Positions 23,872 through 32,449 of a DNA stretch of 36,974 nucleotides are shown here, piece by piece (positions within the stretch are counted from its first letter, which is position 1; each line of letters begins with the position of its first letter). Source of the DNA: an uncultured Acidimicrobiales bacterium (GTDB lineage Bacteria; Actinomycetota; Acidimicrobiia; Acidimicrobiales; SHLQ01). The DNA lies in contig CALHXU010000249.1 of assembly GCA_938040365.1 (NCBI GenBank), positions 1-36,974 of the forward strand. The letters run 5' to 3'. The translations under genes and the position numbers were made by a program. Under the pieces are notes generated by a model. It did no database searches. It saw only the letters and a program-made list of their open reading frames with translations, and was not told the DNA's origin.

Positions 23872-25010
23872 GCCAGCGAATCGCTCTTGCCACCTATTCG
23901 GTCAAGCCACGCGGCGGTGTCGTCCATACCCTCGAGCTGGCCGAAGCGCTCAAAGCACAGGGGGCCGACGTCACCGTTATCGCAATGGGCGACCCTGAGG
24001 TTGGATTCTTTCGACCGGTCGATGTACCGGTAATCATCATCCCAGCGCCAGAGTGGGGCGAGACACTCGACGAGCGAGTCTTCCGCTGGATCGACGCGCT
24101 GACGAACGGAATCGACGCGGTTCACGACCGATTCGACATTGTGCACAGCCAAGACTGTATTTCTGCACGCGCTGCGGCACGCGTTCGCGATGCCGGCGCC
24201 GACTTTCGTGTAATTCGCACGGTCCATCACGTCGATGACTTCACGACTCAGGCGCTTATCGACTGCCAGATCGCGGCGATCAAAGAACCCGACGAGGTGC
24301 TCGTCGTCTCCGAACTCTGGCGCCGTCAGCTGCTTGAGGACTACGGCGTTGCCGCCACGGTCGTGACTAACGGGGTGAATATGGATCGCTTTTCCGGTGC
24401 GATCTCGCCCGAACGAAGGCGCGAACTCAGAGGCTCGATCGGCGCCGAAGGATCATTCTTGTTTCTTTCCGTGGGTGGCATCGAGCCGCGCAAGGGTTCG
24501 GAGTTCCTCGTCGAGGCCTTGGGCAAGATCAAGGCCGAGTTCGGCGAAACCGCGATCCGGCTTGCCGTGGTAGGCGGTCACTCCTTCCAGGACTACCGGG
24601 CATATCGCGAGCGTGTTCTTGGTTCGCTCAAGGACCATGACCTCGCCATCGATGAAGATCTCATTCTCCTCGGGACCGTGTCAAACGATGCTCTGTCCGA
24701 GTGGTTTCAAGCAGCTGACGCGTTCGTGTTTCCCTCTCTGAAGGAGGGTTGGGGTCTTGTCATTCTCGAAGCCATGAGCGCTCGACTGCCCGTCGTCACG
24801 TCAGACATTGCGGTATTTCACGAGTTTCTCAAACATGACGAGAACGCGGTGATGACCACGACCGGAGACGCCGAATTGCTCGCAGCGGGTATGAGCCGGC
24901 TCGTCGAAGACCCGGACCTTGCCTCGCGTCTCGCCGACGTTGGGCCCAAAGTCGCCGCGCGCTTCTCGTGGGAAGAGACCGCCCGCCAACACTTGGCGAT
25001 CTACAGCTGA
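23868..25010 (+). CDS. GT4 glycosyltransferase, MSMEG_0565 family (Nit1C-associated)
   Basis: 380 aa from GTG. Rossmann N-terminus with RIALATYSVKPRGGVVHTLEL, substrate loop TVHHVDDFTT, and in the C-terminal domain GGIEPRKGSEFLVEAL and the E-x7-E motif EGWGLVILE at 293-301. It matches the glycosyltransferase that accompanies Nit1C genes in mycobacteria. Its presence argues that the pathway product or an intermediate is glycosylated. Donor and acceptor unknown. In operon with carbamate kinase and AllF-like genes upstream and the siderophore-interacting protein 6 bases downstream. Confidence 0.88.
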   Translation: MSQRIALATYSVKPRGGVVHTLELAEALKAQGADVTVIAMGDPEVGFFRPVDVPVIIIPAPEWGETLDERVFRWIDALTNGIDAVHDRFDIVHSQDCISARAAARVRDAGADFRVIRTVHHVDDFTTQALIDCQIAAIKEPDEVLVVSELWRRQLLEDYGVAATVVTNGVNMDRFSGAISPERRRELRGSIGAEGSFLFLSVGGIEPRKGSEFLVEALGKIKAEFGETAIRLAVVGGHSFQDYRAYRERVLGSLKDHDLAIDEDLILLGTVSNDALSEWFQAADAFVFPSLKEGWGLVILEAMSARLPVVTSDIAVFHEFLKHDENAVMTTTGDAELLAAGMSRLVEDPDLASRLADVGPKVAARFSWEETARQHLAIYS

Positions 25011-25016
25011 CGAGAC

Positions 25017-25994
25017 ATGACGTCGAACGATGATCTGGACGACATTGCAACGCTGCTCAACCGCGACCACGCCGATTCGCTACTGGTCATTGGTCGGGGC
25101 CTAATCTCGGCGGAGACGAGCTCAGCGGAGTTGGTCGAGGTCACCTACGACCATTGTCGGCTTCTCGTGGTTTGCAATGGTCTCACCAATGAGCATCGCC
25201 TCGACTTTTCCGACGCTCAATCGACTCTCGACGGCGTTCGCGGCGAGTTGTTCGAGCTTGTGCGGTCGGCTCGGCGAAGCTCCCCCGGCCTTGGTCACAC
25301 CGCACTCGAAAAGATCGTGGCAGACGCTGAACGACTCGATGAACGTGAGGCGCGAGTGGTTGCTCGATGCGATCTCTCGCCGGGGCTCGTCGAGCTCACA
25401 TTTGCGGGATTGGATGAGCACCAAGATCTTGGTGGCGATGAGTACGTCCGACTTTCTGCCCATGGGACTTCGGCCTTCTTTACGGTTCGTCGGCGACGAT
25501 GTCTTCGTGGCGAGGTGGATGTGTGGTTCGTCGTTGGCACCGGTGGGGCGTGGTCCACGTGGGCGGCTCAAGCCATGGTTGGTGAACGCGTGTTGATCTC
25601 GGCGCCTCGGGCCACGTTCGATCCGAACACTGATGCAAACCACATCCTTGCGCTCGTCGACGCATCGGGGCTTGCAGCGAGTGCTCGCATCCTCGAGGAG
25701 GCAGCATCGGCGAGCGCGGTATCTGTCGTTGCGTCGGTCGATGAACCGACAGCGACGGCGATCTTTGGAGCGGAACGGAGCTCAAGGGTCCGGGTCGTGG
25801 ATCCAAGGCGTCGCTACGGACTCCTCAACGCCCTCGAGGAATACGGCGAGCTCTCCGTGGATGAACATCGAACTGTCGTCTTTGGCGCTGGCGAGAGTTC
25901 AGAGATGCGCGCAATACGAGAACATCTGCGCGTTCACCATCATCTTGCACGCGAACGGTATTCGGTGCACGGCTATTGGCGCCACCGATACTGA
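25017..25994 (+). CDS. Siderophore-interacting protein (FAD/NAD(P)H ferric-chelate reductase-like) with DUF2470-like N-terminus
   Basis: 325 aa. Residues 1-85 resemble DUF2470 (LLNRDHADSLL, later DAQSTLDGVRGEL). About 105-325 is a ViuB-type module: YVRLSAHGTSAFFTVRRRR, VVGTGGAWSTWAAQAMVGERV (flavin/phosphate region), then ending in the family phrase HGYWRHRY. The RxYTxR FAD motif is degenerate (FFTVRR). Relatives reduce ferric siderophores or bind flavin. Last gene of the carbamate kinase operon. Why an iron or flavin reductase belongs here is unclear; it may feed electrons to the radical SAM enzyme or reduce a metal complex (inference). Confidence 0.8.
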   Translation: MTSNDDLDDIATLLNRDHADSLLVIGRGLISAETSSAELVEVTYDHCRLLVVCNGLTNEHRLDFSDAQSTLDGVRGELFELVRSARRSSPGLGHTALEKIVADAERLDEREARVVARCDLSPGLVELTFAGLDEHQDLGGDEYVRLSAHGTSAFFTVRRRRCLRGEVDVWFVVGTGGAWSTWAAQAMVGERVLISAPRATFDPNTDANHILALVDASGLAASARILEEAASASAVSVVASVDEPTATAIFGAERSSRVRVVDPRRRYGLLNALEEYGELSVDEHRTVVFGAGESSEMRAIREHLRVHHHLARERYSVHGYWRHRY

Positions 25995-26009
25995 GCTAGC
26001 AACCTGGAA

Positions 26010-26747
26010 TCAGCGAGCTGCTGCGGGGACCCTGATGGGTTGAGACGCTTCGCTTTCGCGGCGGGCGAACATCGTGAGAAGCGAACCCGACATAAGTGAG
26101 AGGACGAGCCAGCCACTTGCGAGCGCCCCAAGCGAAGCCAATCTGAACTGCCACACCAAATCGGTGGGTGCCTCGACTACATCGGGTGAGGCTGGCAGTA
26201 CGAAGCCTATTGCCAAGAGACCGACGAAATACAGCGCTGCCGCTACCCATGCCCGCCGAGACTCCGAGCCAGCGATGAGCGAACTGATCTTCCACACGGC
26301 CACCGTGAGCACTATGGAAAACACGACGACTATCGCGTACTGAATCGTGCGTTCATCGACCGTGTCGGGGTCGCCAACAGCGGGAGGGTTAGCCGGATAC
26401 TTCGCGAACGGCACGACGACGACGGTGAAGAACCCAATCGCGCCGAGCTGCAAGGTCGACAGCATCATTGTCTTGGCTGGCAGCTGCGGCGCCACCTTGC
26501 CCCACACGATCATGAAGATCACGCTCAATGCAATGCCGAAGATGATCAGGCCGAGAAAGCCACCCGCTTCCTGGGTGCCGCGGCTGATGAGGCTTTCATG
26601 ACCAACTCCGCCGTGGTCGTGGTCGAGCGACTCCTCGAGTAAAAGGGCCGCGTTCAGCGGCGCGCGACCAACGGTGACCGAGAAGATCGCCATCGCAAGG
26701 CCAGCGAAGATACCGCTGATAATCGCTACTCGAAAGAGCCGTTCCAT
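26010..26747 (-). CDS. cbtA: Cobalt transporter subunit CbtA
   Basis: 245 aa with five to six hydrophobic segments (for example about 8-27, 65-83, 98-115, 140-160, 170-190, 205-230). A periplasmic/exposed loop LDHDHGGVGHES is His-rich, typical of CbtA. Follows cbtB (gap 20 bases) with a GAGGCGGG ribosome site. CbtAB imports cobalt, usually under cobalamin riboswitch control; here no riboswitch fits upstream, and the shared motif with nitrile hydratase suggests cobalt for that enzyme. Convergent with the siderophore-interacting gene 15 bases away. Confidence 0.88.
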   Translation of the reverse strand: MERLFRVAIISGIFAGLAMAIFSVTVGRAPLNAALLLEESLDHDHGGVGHESLISRGTQEAGGFLGLIIFGIALSVIFMIVWGKVAPQLPAKTMMLSTLQLGAIGFFTVVVVPFAKYPANPPAVGDPDTVDERTIQYAIVVVFSIVLTVAVWKISSLIAGSESRRAWVAAALYFVGLLAIGFVLPASPDVVEAPTDLVWQFRLASLGALASGWLVLSLMSGSLLTMFARRESEASQPIRVPAAAR

Positions 26748-26767
26748 TTGTCAACCCGCCTCGCAGC

Positions 26768-26992
26768 TCAGTGGCAGGGGACGCCGGAGAAGTGTCGCCC
26801 GTCGTGGAAGAACTCGTGCACCACAGCCGCTGTTGAACCAAGTGCAGCACCGTTCTCCATCGTCACGAAATAAACGACAAGCGCAGCGAGCAAGACCACG
26901 CCCCACGCCCATTTCGGAACATCCACGGTGAGCATTGGGATGGCTTCATCGGACACGAGCAGTGGGTCAATTTGCAAGGCTGTCGAGTTCAT
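26768..26992 (-). CDS. cbtB: Cobalt transporter subunit CbtB
   Basis: 74 aa, one membrane span (WAWGVVLLAALVVYFVTM, about 28-45) and the C-terminal metal-binding signature VHEFFHDGRHFSGVPCH of CbtB. First gene of cbtBA. The leader is short: the shared motif ends 16 bases before the ATG, leaving no room for a cobalamin riboswitch (which needs about 200 bases between a promoter and the gene). Confidence 0.9.
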   Translation of the reverse strand: MNSTALQIDPLLVSDEAIPMLTVDVPKWAWGVVLLAALVVYFVTMENGAALGSTAAVVHEFFHDGRHFSGVPCH

Positions 26993-27008
26993 TCCGTTAG
27001 TGTTTCAC

Positions 27009-27030
27009 ATATGTCCTATAGTTGACAAGT
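27009..27030. promoter_or_regulatory. Shared motif upstream of cbtBA
   Basis: On the minus strand: ACTTGTCAACTAT immediately followed by AGGACATAT. Both blocks (13 and 9 bases) are identical to those at 8277-8318. TATAGG within it could serve as a -10 for cbtB. TGTC and GACA at the two ends of TGTCAACTATAGGACA form a weak dyad, consistent with a repressor or activator site. Confidence 0.6.
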
Positions 27031-27114
27031 GGAAATCAAGCTCCACCACAAGCTGAACGGGGTCAGAGCATTACGGCGGTCCTGACAGACCTTCGCAAAC
27101 CATCCCTTGCCCAC

Positions 27115-27286
27115 AGCAAAACGCCCACCCCGAAACGCCCACCATCCCGCACCCTTCCGGGATTTGTCCCCCGTTTGATACCGCATAGGTTCCAAACGGG
27201 GGACAAATCCTTGGTTGGACGCGAAACAGCCCGGACCCAAAGGCCCGGACTGTTCGTAATTCTTTGGACACCATTCTTTGGACACC
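27115..27286 (+). repeat. Palindromic dispersed repeat, copy 2
   Basis: The core 27160-27210 is a palindrome with perfect 18-bp arms (GGATTTGTCCCCCGTTTG and its complement) around a 15-base loop identical to that of copy 1 (3953-4005). The C-rich upstream flank (about 27115-27159) aligns with that of copy 1. Downstream come a hairpin (27225-27254) and a 14-bp tandem duplication (27259-27286, unit ATTCTTTGGACACC). The whole gene-free stretch 26993-27407 holds the cbtB motif, this element and further short GC hairpins (for example CGAACCC-GAA-GGGTTCG near 27353); no gene is visible in it. Confidence 0.8.
27225..27254 (+). terminator. Hairpin in repeat copy 2, possible terminator
   Basis: AACAG and CTGTT pair at the base, then CCGG with CCGG and CC with GG, with two single mismatches and a CAAA loop. 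It shares CAGCCCGG and CTGTTCG with the hairpin of copy 1. No U-tract. Possibly a structural part of the repeat rather than a terminator. Confidence 0.4.
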
Positions 27287-27407
27287 AGACGCCGTCTCCG
27301 ACGTTCGGCCTCCGTGGCATCGAGTGCTCCCACCGCCTCAGGCGTACAGCCCCGAACCCGAAGGGTTCGCCGTGGCCGAATGAACGCTCCCCGAAGGGGA
27401 TGGCGGT

Positions 27408-29124
<1,717 letters not shown>

Positions 29125-29128
29125 CTAG

Positions 29129-29419
29129 TTACGAAACGATCGCAAGAACGTCGCGTGCGTTGAGGATGAGTAGGTCTTCGCCGCCCGAGCTGATCTCGGT
29201 GCCGCCGTACTTTGAATACACGACGGTGTCGCCTACAGATACGTCCATTGCGATTACTTCGCCGGTTGCATCTGAGCGCTTCCCGGGCCCTGCAGCGAGG
29301 ACTTCACCCTGCTGTGGTTTTTCGGTTGCTGAATCTGGGATGACCAGACCGCTCGCGGTTGTCTGTTCCGGTACAGCCGGACGGACCACGATGCGGTCCT
29401 CAAGTGGCTTCAAGTTCAT
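29129..29419 (-). CDS. groS: Co-chaperonin GroES
   Basis: 96 aa. [37 protein letters not shown] and [10 protein letters not shown] are characteristic, including the mobile loop. The ATG follows AGGAGG by 6 bases. First gene of groESL with a CIRCE site upstream. Confidence 0.98.
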   Translation of the reverse strand: MNLKPLEDRIVVRPAVPEQTTASGLVIPDSATEKPQQGEVLAAGPGKRSDATGEVIAMDVSVGDTVVYSKYGGTEISSGGEDLLILNARDVLAIVS

Positions 29420-29485
29420 TAACGCCTCCTAAGGCGAACTCAAGGGATTTGCTGAAATATCAAAGGAGAGGCCGAGATTTCCTCG

Positions 29486-29512
29486 TTAGCACTCTCCCAT
29501 GACGAGTGCTAA
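29486..29512. promoter_or_regulatory. CIRCE operator (HrcA binding site)
   Basis: Perfect inverted repeat TTAGCACTC-N9-GAGTGCTAA, the consensus CIRCE element, 67 bases upstream of the groES start. HrcA represses groESL through it except under heat stress. The hrcA gene is not in the window. Confidence 0.97.
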
Positions 29513-29569
29513 CGATAGGGAGTGGGAGGGAACCGCGCAACTTCAACTGGGTGTGACATTTTAAATGGT

Positions 29570-29575
29570 TAACCT
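29570..29575 (+). promoter_or_regulatory. Leaderless -10 of the 235-aa gene
   Basis: TAACCT at -12 to -7 relative to the ATG at 29582; no ribosome site precedes that ATG. This fits a leaderless transcript. Confidence 0.5.
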
Positions 29576-29581
29576 CAGGCC

Positions 29582-30289
29582 ATGAGCAGTGCGGTTATCA
29601 CCCACATCAAGCGGTCAAAGCAGGGACTTTTCGATGTCGCAGGTCCCGGAAAAATCGCGCAGACCGGCGCCATGGTCCTCGACGAGAACTTCGCGCTCCC
29701 AGACCTCAACAACCTCGGACTGACCCTCCCCTCGATCGAGACCTTCGTGGTTTCGACTACGGGCGCCGTGTCAGCAACGGGTTCAAACGATGCGCTCAAC
29801 GGTGCATGGCTGTCGACCGTCGAACGGCTCGCGAGGCTCGTGCAACGTTGGGCAACAGCGGCCGAGATCGACCTCGTTGGCGATTCTTTCATCACTGCCT
29901 CGGTGACTCGGGCGAGCGAAGTGAACGGCGATGCACACTTCGACGACGATCAGTTCGTTCCAGCAGCAGGTGCGGGTTTGGTGGCGATCGTTGGCGATCG
30001 GGGCGGACCACGTGTTGCGGCCGAAGCGATTGACCACGACGAGATTGCACCACCGCATCCGGTCGTTGCAACAGATGAGCTCGTCTCCAATTTCGCAAAT
30101 GGCGACCTCGAACGGGTCGACTATGGTCCGAATGAACTCGTTGTCCTCCCCCAATTCGCCCAGCTACACGCCGGCCCCGGGCCGTGCGGTGGCGCCGATG
30201 AAGTCCGCCACCTGTTGGTGATGCGGGCAGCGACGTCACCTGAAGATGGCGAGGCTCCTCGACGGCCGACTCGTCGGCGTTCGCGCTAA
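29582..30289 (+). CDS. Conserved hypothetical protein (235 aa)
   Basis: 235 aa, divergent from groESL. It starts MSSAVITHIKRSKQGLFDVA and has alternating strands (AGAGLVAIVGDRGGPRVAAEA) and a C-terminal LPQFAQLHAGPGPCGGADEVRHLLVMR, followed by a basic tail. No signal sequence or membrane span. The H-A-G-P-G-P-C stretch with single Cys stands out but is not a motif I know. Function unknown. It starts 70 bases beyond CIRCE, so heat control of both directions is possible. Confidence 0.75.
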   Translation: MSSAVITHIKRSKQGLFDVAGPGKIAQTGAMVLDENFALPDLNNLGLTLPSIETFVVSTTGAVSATGSNDALNGAWLSTVERLARLVQRWATAAEIDLVGDSFITASVTRASEVNGDAHFDDDQFVPAAGAGLVAIVGDRGGPRVAAEAIDHDEIAPPHPVVATDELVSNFANGDLERVDYGPNELVVLPQFAQLHAGPGPCGGADEVRHLLVMRAATSPEDGEAPRRPTRRRSR

Positions 30290-30352
30290 CCCCAGCCTTC
30301 GCACTACGCCGAAGCAGTCCAAGTTGTGCAGACAAGGGAGGCGTATCAAACA

Positions 30353-30368
30353 TGACCTAAATGGGTCA
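30353..30368. promoter_or_regulatory. Inverted repeat upstream of lipoprotein 1
   Basis: TGACC-N6-GGTCA (TGACCTAAATGGGTCA) lies about 85 bases before the lipoprotein ATG. A 17-base motif GTGGGCCAAATGGCTCA follows at 30383-30399 and is repeated before the paralogous gene at 31371-31387 (14 of 17 identical). Together these look like regulatory sites for the lipoprotein pair. Confidence 0.4.
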
Positions 30369-30453
30369 ATCAGCTGAAGAAAGTGGGCCAAATGGCTCAG
30401 TCCACGGCGCGTTTGGCCGATTGAGGACGTGCACTCAACAGGAGCACGAAACC

Positions 30454-31320
30454 ATGTCAAACAAATCTCCCCGTCACCTCGCACTCGCCGCTGCAGCAGC
30501 ACTGTCGCTCATCGCAGGGGCCTGCGGAAGCAGCGCAATCAACGACCTCGTCAGCGATCAAATCCCTGAGGCCAAAGAGGCTGAGTCGACTACCGCGGAC
30601 GGCGAGACCACCGATCTTGCGACCGAGCCTGCCCAGGCCGAGGTGCTTGGTGAGACCGAAGAAGCAGCTGATACCGATGCCGAAGCAGGTGCTGCAGATG
30701 AAACCGCAGAAGAGGGACCGGCAGAAGAGGAATCAGCAGCCGAAGATGCCGAGGCTGATTCGACGTTGAGCGACCTGATCTCGGCGATCGAATCTTCAGA
30801 ACCAGTTCAAGGTGACGCAGGCCTCAGCGAAGAGGACTCGCTCACGCTCGGAACAGACCTTGGCGACGCTGAAGGCGTTCGCTATGCGATCGTCGGCGTC
30901 GACCGTGGCCTCAACGTCCGCGCCAGCGCAAGTGTCAACAGCGACCTCGTCTACCAAGTAGAACGCGACCGCGTCCTCACCGGCACCGGAAACGAAGACG
31001 GCGCCTGGGCCGAGGTCACCATCGATGGCTTCACCGGCTTTGTGCCTCGTCAATACCTCGCCGAGACCGACGCAGTAGATCCCGTAGTAACCACTACGAC
31101 GACCGCAGCACCAAGCACTACCCCGGCCACCTTCACGGTCGTCAACGTCGAAGCTGGCGTGAACTTGCGTAGCGGGCCTGGCGTCGGCAACGCCATCGTC
31201 GGTGGCGCAGCGCTCGGCGAAATCGTGACCGCAACCGGAAACGTCGCCGACGGATGGACCGAGGTCACCCACGACGGAACGACCGGTTGGGCGAGCAGCG
31301 ACCGTCTGGCGGCCAACTAG
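30454..31320 (+). CDS. SH3-domain lipoprotein 1
   Basis: 288 aa using the ATG at 30454 (GGAG 10 bases upstream). Type II signal peptide with lipobox LIAGAC, lipidated Cys at 24, then an acidic Ala/Glu/Thr linker (about 30-130) and two bacterial SH3 (SH3_3) repeats at about 145-207 and 225-288. Both repeats have the GLNVR/GVNLR-SGPG and W-AEV/W-TEV core. Such proteins bind cell wall or other proteins outside the membrane. Paralogous to the next gene, with duplicated upstream DNA. Confidence 0.85.
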   Translation: MSNKSPRHLALAAAAALSLIAGACGSSAINDLVSDQIPEAKEAESTTADGETTDLATEPAQAEVLGETEEAADTDAEAGAADETAEEGPAEEESAAEDAEADSTLSDLISAIESSEPVQGDAGLSEEDSLTLGTDLGDAEGVRYAIVGVDRGLNVRASASVNSDLVYQVERDRVLTGTGNEDGAWAEVTIDGFTGFVPRQYLAETDAVDPVVTTTTTAAPSTTPATFTVVNVEAGVNLRSGPGVGNAIVGGAALGEIVTATGNVADGWTEVTHDGTTGWASSDRLAAN

Positions 31321-31449
31321 CCAGATCCGCAGCACTGGCGTGCCACGTCCGGGCCGTTGGGCCTAGGGAAGTAGGTCAAACGGCTCACTTCTCGAAGGGC
31401 GCCGCCGATTGGGAGACCAACCATCTCGGGCACCCCAGGAGCACAACCA

Positions 31450-32412
31450 ATGTCCACCAATTCGCCTCGCCTCCTCGCCGCAACCGCTGTGGCGGCGGTC
31501 GCTCTGATCGCGAGCGCATGCAGTACCGGTGCAACTGAGACAACCGCGGTACAAGACGCGGTCAACGGAACGGCTGTAGTAGACGTTGAAAGTCCTGACG
31601 CCCCCGAGCAACTCACGACGGCGCTGTCCGAAGTCGAAGCGGTGCCCGAGGTTCTCGGCGAGACCGAAGACCTCGCCGACGTACCGACCGAGGAATTGGT
31701 GGAGCCGGAGGTACGGCGCATCGACGAGGCTGCGTCTAAAGCGGCGGGCGAGCGGAACGCTGCCCGAGCCGGCGAAGTCTTGGCAAGAATGATCGCGCTC
31801 ATCGAGTCGACCGAACCCATCCCGATCATCGACCCTGCCGACCTTGTCGATGATTACGCAAACGTGGAGATCGAAGCGGTTCGCTACGCGATTCGTGGCG
31901 TCGACTGGGGGCTCAACGTTCGAAGCGGTGCGAGCGCCGACACCGAACTCGTTACCCAGGTTGAAAAAGACCGCATCCTGACCGGAACCGGTCTCCAAAA
32001 TGCCGAGTGGGTCGAGATCGACGTCGATGGAGCCGTTGGCTGGGTCCGCCTCGAATTCCTCGTCGAGACCAATGCCGTCGAAGCCGTCGATCCAACTCCG
32101 GCTGAACCAACACCGGAAACTCCGGCACCCGAGGACACTGCCGAAGAACCGAGCACGCCCGACAGCTCACCATCGGAACCCGAACGCTCCGAGAGCGCGC
32201 CAGACAACGCCGCGCCAGCCACCCTTGTGGTGGTCGATGTGACGACTCGACTAAACCTTCGCAACGGCCCCGGCGCACAAAGCGACGTCGTGGGCGGGAT
32301 CCCGCTCGGCGCGACGGTCGTCGCGACTGGAAACGCGACAAACGTATGGACCGAAGTGACCTACGACGGACTGACCGGCTGGGCCAGAAGCGATCGCCTT
32401 CGAGCGAACTAG
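31450..32412 (+). CDS. SH3-domain lipoprotein 2 (paralogue)
   Basis: 320 aa with GGAG 9 bases before the ATG. Lipobox LIASAC with Cys at 24. Two SH3_3 repeats (about 145-205 and 257-320), joined by a Pro/Glu-rich linker. Same architecture and start as lipoprotein 1 but with a different linker, so an old tandem duplication. Ends 16 bases before a bidirectional terminator. Confidence 0.85.
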   Translation: MSTNSPRLLAATAVAAVALIASACSTGATETTAVQDAVNGTAVVDVESPDAPEQLTTALSEVEAVPEVLGETEDLADVPTEELVEPEVRRIDEAASKAAGERNAARAGEVLARMIALIESTEPIPIIDPADLVDDYANVEIEAVRYAIRGVDWGLNVRSGASADTELVTQVEKDRILTGTGLQNAEWVEIDVDGAVGWVRLEFLVETNAVEAVDPTPAEPTPETPAPEDTAEEPSTPDSSPSEPERSESAPDNAAPATLVVVDVTTRLNLRNGPGAQSDVVGGIPLGATVVATGNATNVWTEVTYDGLTGWARSDRLRAN

Positions 32413-32427
32413 ACAGGTTCGTTTCGT

Positions 32428-32449
32428 CGACGAGGTGATCTCCTCGTCG
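32428..32449. terminator. Bidirectional terminator between lipoprotein 2 and the GH4 gene
   Basis: CGACGAGG / CCTCGTCG, an 8-bp perfect stem with loop TGATCT, lies exactly between two convergent stop codons. No long T run. Confidence 0.7.

Noticed and set aside
26993-27060. Cobalamin riboswitch upstream of cbtB
   Set aside because: The shared promoter-like motif lies 16 bases from the start, leaving no room for the aptamer, and no B12 box was seen.
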